Origin: Fibrobacteria bacterium
GTDB lineage: Bacteria > Fibrobacterota > Fibrobacteria > UBA11236
NCBI GenBank assembly: GCA_017881725.1
Contig: JADGQO010000093.1
Location: forward strand, 1 to 36,358
DNA: 36,358 nucleotides
Reading direction: 5' to 3'
Part shown: piece by piece, positions 32,097 to 36,358 of the stretch
Numbering within the stretch: position 1 is the first letter of the stretch
How the letters are laid out: the number at the start of each line of letters is the position of its first letter
Program-made: the position numbers and the translations under genes
The notes under the pieces: model-generated
Told to the model about the DNA's origin: nothing
Databases searched by the model: none
What the model saw: only the letters and a program-made list of their open reading frames with translations

Positions 32097-33335
32097 ATGA
32101 ATCCAGTATCATTTGTCTCCAACGCCCGGAAATACGGGCCGGCGGGATTATTGATTTTGACCGGAGCCGTCCTCGTCGGACGCGCGATTTTCCATCCTGG
32201 AACCGAAGGCATGCCCGTCGGAAATGATCCGACCGCAAGTTCGGCCGTGGCGGTTTGGAACAATATCGGCGGATGCGGCAGCAGCGGTGGCGGGGCTGCG
32301 GCAGGAGCGGGAAAGTGGATGGGGCGCGGCGTGAGCGGCGGTTTGGTGGATTTGGAAATCCTGTCCAACCATACCTTGGGGCCCGATTACATGTATTCGG
32401 CCGTGGCCGGAACGGAAACATTCCATTGGCCCACGCACCCGACTTGGACGGCCAGCCTGGCCACCGCCTGGAAGTCCGCCGAGTTTGAGTATGAGGGATA
32501 TAAGGTCCCCGCTGATCCAACGCCCAGGCTGGATCGAATTACGGGCGGATTCGGAGACTTAGGTCTTGGACTCAACAAAACTTTTGGGAATGAAAATGAG
32601 CATTCTGTCGGATTGAACCTTATGTTCCCCACTGGGCAACATGACATTAAAAGACTTCATGTTAAGGCTGCATCAGCCCAGGGAATAATTTCAGGGGACG
32701 ACGTGCGGTGGATGAATCCATTTGTCCAACCAGGGTCGGGCCTCTATTCCCTCGGGGCAAGCTATGAGTACACGAAAACCAAGGATTGGGGTCTCATCGT
32801 TTTCGGCGGCAGCTACACTTCCCAGTGGGCTTGGGATAATTGGGAATGTCGGGATCAATACACCGAAGTTGACGATAAGGTCGTGAACTGTCAGGGAACA
32901 TCGCCCTCTCCATTGACCTGGAAGTTTTGGGAGCTACAGCATCAACCTTGGGATGGCGATCCCAAAAAATGGACGGATAGTTATGGTGCCCCTGGCACCG
33001 GTGCAACGGGCGCCGATGGATTCAGCTTCTATGGGTATATCGGACACAAAGAGGAGTCTTCCACCCAGAGTGTAGGCTTAACCCTATCCATCCCCATGTC
33101 GCCCACTTACTACTGGGAGTATGGCCCACTGCCTGATAGTCGTGTCAGTCAAAGAATGCGCACCAACGACTATACCCTCAAACTGAGTACCGGCTTGGAA
33201 ATCACCAACCCCAGCTTTCCCATTTTCCTATCGCTGGGCATTCCCTACAAACTCAACGACATCGTCGATCGCGGACGCCTGGTTAATCCCCAGAATTACG
33301 TAGGAACCGTCGGTGTAAAAGGAACGTTCTTTTAG
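32097..33335 (+). CDS. Outer-membrane beta-barrel protein, possible transporter
   Basis: A 412-residue protein. The N-terminal hydrophobic stretch (GPAGLLILTGAVLVGRAIF) is a signal peptide or anchor; a Gly/Ala-rich spacer (GGCGSSGGGAAAGAGKW) follows; the rest has alternating strands and ends YVGTVGVKGTFF, a typical outer-membrane C-terminus. GDLGLGLNKTFG and LMFPTG recall the MetA-pathway (PF13557-type) barrel family, tentatively. GGAGGG precedes ATG 32097. Base composition changes inside the gene: about 78% GC over 32281-32340, about 44% over 32581-32700. The epimerase-like gene starts one base after its stop. Confidence 0.65.
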   Translation: MNPVSFVSNARKYGPAGLLILTGAVLVGRAIFHPGTEGMPVGNDPTASSAVAVWNNIGGCGSSGGGAAAGAGKWMGRGVSGGLVDLEILSNHTLGPDYMYSAVAGTETFHWPTHPTWTASLATAWKSAEFEYEGYKVPADPTPRLDRITGGFGDLGLGLNKTFGNENEHSVGLNLMFPTGQHDIKRLHVKAASAQGIISGDDVRWMNPFVQPGSGLYSLGASYEYTKTKDWGLIVFGGSYTSQWAWDNWECRDQYTEVDDKVVNCQGTSPSPLTWKFWELQHQPWDGDPKKWTDSYGAPGTGATGADGFSFYGYIGHKEESSTQSVGLTLSIPMSPTYYWEYGPLPDSRVSQRMRTNDYTLKLSTGLEITNPSFPIFLSLGIPYKLNDIVDRGRLVNPQNYVGTVGVKGTFF

Positions 33336-33336
33336 T

Positions 33337-34443
33337 ATGCCCCGCATTGCACTGCTCGGCTGCGGCGGATTCATCGGCAGCCATTTCCTCGACGCTTTCC
33401 TGACCGACCCGTCCTGGACCATAGAGGGGTGGGATTGGACTCCCGCCAAGATTAAACAGCATTTGGGCCATCCGGCCTTCACCTTCCATCCCGGGGACCT
33501 GTACACCTTTCCGGGTTTGGAAGACGCGCTCGCCAAAGCCGACGTGGTGATTTCTCTGGCGGCCATTTGCAACCCATCGCAATACAATGTGCGCGGCGTG
33601 GACGTGATCGAAAGTAATTTCATCCAACCGCGCCTCATCGCGGACATGTGCGCGCGCCGGGGAAAATGGCTGATCCAATTTTCCACTTCGGAAGTTTACG
33701 GGCAGACGCTGTCCCACTGGACCGGCGGCGGCGAGGCTCCGGCTTCCCTCTACGAATTGGATGAGGAGACATCGCCGCTATTATTGGGCCCGGTATCGGC
33801 CCAGCGCTGGAGCTACGCCTGCGCCAAGCAACTTTTGGAACGGTATGTCGCCGCGCTCCATCGCGAGCAGGGACTGGCTTACACCATTATCCGGCCTTTC
33901 AATTTTCTCGGGACGCGCATGGACTTTCTGCCCGGAAGGCAAGGCGTCGCCTTGCCTCGGGAGGTCGAAGGATTGCCGCGCGTGTTGGCCTGCTTCACCG
34001 GCGCGTTGTTGGATCGATCGCCCCTGACCCTTGTGGATGGCGGGCATGTCCGCCGCACCTTTCTGGCCGTAGAAGAAGCTGTCGAGGCCTTGCGACTCAT
34101 GCTTGAGCGCCCGGGCATGGCCAAAAACAAAATCTTCAACTTGGGCCATCCGGGGAACGAAATCACTATCCGCGGGATGGCGGAAATGATGCGGGAAGTC
34201 GCGGCCGACGTAACCGGAGATGAGTCCTATCTGGAATTACCCCTGGTCGACGTGCCCGCTTTGGAGTTCTACGGCGAGGGATATGCCGATTCGGATCGAC
34301 GTATGCCACGCATCGACAAGGCGGCCAATTTGCTGGGCTGGACGCCGCGTCGCGGTCTGCGCGGTATTTTACGGGTCGTGTTGGAGGATGCTTTTCAAAC
34401 CCATGCGTCCCGGCCCATCGCGACCGTTTCGCTGCAAGAATAA
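33337..34443 (+). CDS. ArnA C-terminal-like NAD-dependent UDP-sugar dehydrogenase/decarboxylase
   Basis: A 368-residue short-chain dehydrogenase/reductase. GCGGFIG (8-14) binds NAD; STSEVYG (116-122) and Tyr160-x3-Lys164 (YACAK) are catalytic. Much of it can be lined up from memory with the C-terminal domain of E. coli ArnA (UDP-glucuronate oxidative decarboxylase): SLAAICNPSQY, LLGPVSAQRWSYACAKQLLER, IRPFNFLGTRMD, GGHVRRTF, FYGEGYADSDRRMPRI. The N-terminal formyltransferase of ArnA is absent. A stand-alone enzyme of this type may make a UDP-4-keto-pentose or UDP-xylose; the product is not certain. It starts one base after the outer-membrane protein stop. Confidence 0.85.
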   Translation: MPRIALLGCGGFIGSHFLDAFLTDPSWTIEGWDWTPAKIKQHLGHPAFTFHPGDLYTFPGLEDALAKADVVISLAAICNPSQYNVRGVDVIESNFIQPRLIADMCARRGKWLIQFSTSEVYGQTLSHWTGGGEAPASLYELDEETSPLLLGPVSAQRWSYACAKQLLERYVAALHREQGLAYTIIRPFNFLGTRMDFLPGRQGVALPREVEGLPRVLACFTGALLDRSPLTLVDGGHVRRTFLAVEEAVEALRLMLERPGMAKNKIFNLGHPGNEITIRGMAEMMREVAADVTGDESYLELPLVDVPALEFYGEGYADSDRRMPRIDKAANLLGWTPRRGLRGILRVVLEDAFQTHASRPIATVSLQE

Positions 34444-34470
34444 GTCCTACTTCGATAGACCCGACTTCGG

Positions 34471-34842
34471 CTATTCGTTTCCGGACACGTTCGAAATCCG
34501 GATTTCCTTGGACTCGACATAAACCTCATCCACATAGGGATGGCAGGCCGTGCCGCCGTCGGGTTTATACTTCAAAGTCGCGTCGACTCCAGAGGCGGCC
34601 AAATTCTTCTCGAAGGTTTTCGACCATTCCGGGTCATTCAAACGGAAGTTCACGCTCACGGCATGATCGAGCGTATTCTCCAGCTTGATGGCGACGTTGG
34701 CACCGCTTTGCTGGCATTCATTGGTGATCTTTAAATAAAAACGGATGCCGTTGGACTCTCCGGCGAATTGCCATTTCGACGGTTGATCCGCGCTTGTGAA
34801 AATGAACAGGAAAAGTATGGAAGCGATGAGGATGCGGTTCAT
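34471..34842 (-). CDS. Small secreted protein of unknown function
   Basis: A 123-residue protein with a clear signal peptide (MNRILIASILFLFIFTSADQ) and a beta-rich remainder (GIRFYLKITNEC, NVAIKLENTLDHAVSVNFRL). Two Cys remain after cleavage and may form a disulfide. ATG 34842 follows GGAGG by seven bases, so longer readings are rejected. It converges on the ArnA-like gene. I do not recognise a family; the pattern would suit a single Ig-like periplasmic domain. Confidence 0.7.
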   Translation of the reverse strand: MNRILIASILFLFIFTSADQPSKWQFAGESNGIRFYLKITNECQQSGANVAIKLENTLDHAVSVNFRLNDPEWSKTFEKNLAASGVDATLKYKPDGGTACHPYVDEVYVESKEIRISNVSGNE

Positions 34843-35018
34843 AACGATACCTCCAGCCCGAAGGCTATTCATCTCTAAGTAAAATTTACGTTTTTCGAGC
34901 CTCATTGCCATAAAATTCCGGAGTGATTAAGATCACAAATCAACATGGGAGGCCAAATCGATGGAGTTCGGAGCTTAGCCGCTTTCAACACACCGTTTAG
35001 CCCGAATCCGGATTTTCC

Positions 35019-35033
35019 GTGCCAAAGCGGCAC
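35019..35033. promoter_or_regulatory. Inverted repeat GTGCC-N5-GGCAC upstream of hemH
   Basis: A perfect 5-bp dyad about 90 bases before the hemH ATG. It matches TTGNCA-N3-TGNCAA at 7 of 10 positions, and a 6-of-8 sigma-54-like element lies at 35059-35073. Both are too weak to place hemH in the regulon. Confidence 0.25.
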
Positions 35034-35117
35034 ACGGTCGATGAACCAGTCTATTCCCTGGCATCTTCGGCGCGAATAGTATTTTTGGGTATTGTCCCTC
35101 ACCTCAGGAAAGCCAGC

Positions 35118-36152
35118 ATGAAAATCGGTGTCCTCGTCGTCAATCTCGGTACTCCCGATGCGCCCACCACTTCCAAGGTTCGCGCCTACCTGCGTGAGTT
35201 CCTGAACGATCCCCGCGTGATCGACATTCCCGCCCTGGGACGCTGGATGTTGCTCAATTTGATCATCCTGCCTTTCCGTCCGCGCAAGTCCGCCGAAGCC
35301 TATCGAAAAATTTGGAACGCGTCCGGTTCGCCTCTATTGGAGCATACCCGCGTCTTCACGGAAAAACTCCGCGCCCTGCTGCCCGGCCATATCGTGGACT
35401 TCGCCATGCGCTACGGAAACCCTTCTATCGCTTCCAAGCTCGACGTCATGCTGGCGCAATCGCCCGATGAATTGGTCATCCTTCCCATGTATCCCCAATA
35501 CGCATCATCGTCCACCGGTTCTTCACTGGAAAAATTTTTTTCCCTTCTCGCGAAAAAATGGAATATCCCGGCTGTCCGCGTCGTCGGACCTTTTTTCAAT
35601 GACGCAGGATTTCTCGACGCCTTCGCCCAAATCGGAAAACCCATGTTGTCCACGATGAAACCCGATCATGTGATGTTCAGTTATCACGGCCTTCCCGAAA
35701 GGCAGATCCAAAAAAGCGAGAACTCCCCGAGCCATTGCTTACAGACGGACAACGCTTGCTGCGCCGTCTATTCCGAGCGCAATAATTTTTGTTACCGCGC
35801 CCAATGCTACGAGACCACGCGGCAATTGGCGTCGCGTCTGAATTTGGCGCCGGACACTTATTCCACTTGCTTCCAATCGCGGTTGGGCCGCACTCCGTGG
35901 ATCAAGCCTTACACCGATGTGATGATTCAGGATCTCGGCAAGCAAGGCAAGAAAAAAATCCTGTTGTTTTCTCCTTCCTTCGTCGCCGATTGTCTGGAGA
36001 CGTTGGAGGAAATTTCCATCCGTGGAAAAGAATCTTTTCTCGCCTCCGGTGGTGAAGATTTGGTTTTGGTCCCCTCCTTGAACAGCGCCGATGCCTGGGT
36101 ATCGGCCGCCAAGTCCCTGATTCTGGGTCCTGCGCGGCAAATTGCGGATTAA
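35118..36152 (+). CDS. hemH: Ferrochelatase with an internal cysteine cluster
   Basis: A 344-residue enzyme that inserts ferrous iron into a porphyrin to make haem (protoporphyrin, or possibly coproporphyrin). MKIGVLVVNLGTPDAP opens the fold, FSYHGLPER holds catalytic His190, and SFVADCLETLEE holds Glu294. An internal segment carries five Cys (207, 214, 215, 225, 230; CCAVYSERNNFCYRAQC at 214-230), which fits the described ferrochelatases that bind a [2Fe-2S] cluster through internal cysteines. AGGAAAG precedes ATG 35118; the in-frame extension to 35019 is rejected because conserved sequence begins at MKIGVL. With hemN it covers late haem synthesis for the cbb3 oxidase. Confidence 0.94.
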   Translation: MKIGVLVVNLGTPDAPTTSKVRAYLREFLNDPRVIDIPALGRWMLLNLIILPFRPRKSAEAYRKIWNASGSPLLEHTRVFTEKLRALLPGHIVDFAMRYGNPSIASKLDVMLAQSPDELVILPMYPQYASSSTGSSLEKFFSLLAKKWNIPAVRVVGPFFNDAGFLDAFAQIGKPMLSTMKPDHVMFSYHGLPERQIQKSENSPSHCLQTDNACCAVYSERNNFCYRAQCYETTRQLASRLNLAPDTYSTCFQSRLGRTPWIKPYTDVMIQDLGKQGKKKILLFSPSFVADCLETLEEISIRGKESFLASGGEDLVLVPSLNSADAWVSAAKSLILGPARQIAD

Positions 36153-36358
36153 CCGGTAAAATGTCCCCAATTTTTTTTTTTTAAAAAGATATGCCGCAAC
36201 CCTTTACGCTGTTTGGAGCTTGAAGTATCTTATCCGTCCCGCCGCAAAAAGCGGGACCCTGAGCCTCTGAGCCAGGGCGGTCTTTGAGAGAAGAATCAGG
36301 AGCAAGCAGTAAAAGGTTATAACCTACGGGTTATAGTCGCGGAGCGGGAGACTCACTG
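36153..36358. other. Non-coding stretch with T12 run and hairpins, cut by the window edge
   Basis: No convincing ORF. It holds a run of twelve T (36171-36182) without a stem before it, a hairpin GTCCCGC/GCGGGAC with loop CGCAAAAA followed by CCCTG/CAGGG, and near the edge TATAACC-TAC-GGGTTATA-like pairing. It could be a structured leader or small RNA continuing outside the window; I match it to no known RNA family. Confidence 0.35.

Noticed and set aside
35059..35073. Sigma-54-like TGGCATCTTCGGCGC upstream of hemH
   Set aside because: The GG-N10-GC spacing is right, but only 6 of 8 bases match and the nearby dyad is weak.
36171..36182. T12 run as an intrinsic terminator of hemH
   Set aside because: There is no GC-rich stem immediately before the run.
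1..36358. CRISPR arrays, IS elements, tRNA or rRNA genes
   Set aside because: I saw no repeat-spacer pattern, transposase, inverted-repeat ends or cloverleaf; this was by eye, not by a search tool.

Overview
The window looks like a chromosomal segment of a GC-rich (high-fifties percent by eye) Gram-negative, respiring bacterium. It encodes outer-membrane barrels, lipoproteins, a cbb3 oxidase and a sigma-54-type regulatory pair. The phylum cannot be fixed by eye: the fused CcoN-CcoO subunit and the cysteine-rich ferrochelatase would fit an FCB-group or deltaproteobacterial-like lineage, but that is inference. I see no IS elements, CRISPR arrays, tRNAs or rRNAs.

Layout. (1) 1-4124, minus strand: a tightly overlapping cbb3 cytochrome oxidase operon (TauE/SafE-like membrane protein, cytochrome c, ccoS, fused ccoNO, ccoQ, start of ccoP). 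(2) 4357-5823: hemN, oxygen-independent haem synthesis, ending in two competing hairpins. (3) 6031-7164: a 47-codon single-TM ORF and a membrane NERD-domain protein. (4) 7240-11367, minus: a beta-CASP metallo-beta-lactamase RNase and a RIC/hemerythrin-like protein, then a LOG-family protein and a group-2 sigma-70 factor. (5) 11765-18206, plus: a LolD-type ATPase, two FtsX permeases, a LolA-like carrier and an outer-membrane barrel, i.e. a dedicated envelope export system. (6) 18481-24985: a decayed RIC-like gene, fbaB, a tandem UspA protein, a third RIC-like gene, and a divergent PAS histidine kinase / NtrC-family regulator pair. (7) 25100-36152: AlgJ/AlgI-type O-acetylation pair, two TolB-like propeller proteins, a small lipoprotein, a SASA esterase, an outer-membrane protein, an ArnA-like UDP-sugar enzyme, a secreted hypothetical protein and ferrochelatase (hemH).

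Main result. Seven exact TGGC-N7-TTGC sigma-54 elements and two one-mismatch versions lie just upstream of, and point towards, hemN, the RIC-MBL pair, the sigma-70 factor, the ABC export operon, the RIC pseudogene, the third RIC gene, usp-fbaB, the histidine kinase and the NtrC-type regulator. A 15-bp dyad, TTGNCA-N3-TGNCAA, occurs in perfect form three times and degenerately three more, mostly 94-137 bp upstream of the predicted starts, where enhancer-binding proteins usually bind. I infer a local sigma-54 regulon run by the kinase/NtrC pair, joining low-oxygen or nitrosative-stress proteins, haem synthesis, an envelope transporter and a downstream sigma-70 factor (a sigma cascade). The signal sensed is unknown; oxygen, NO or redox is a guess from gene content.
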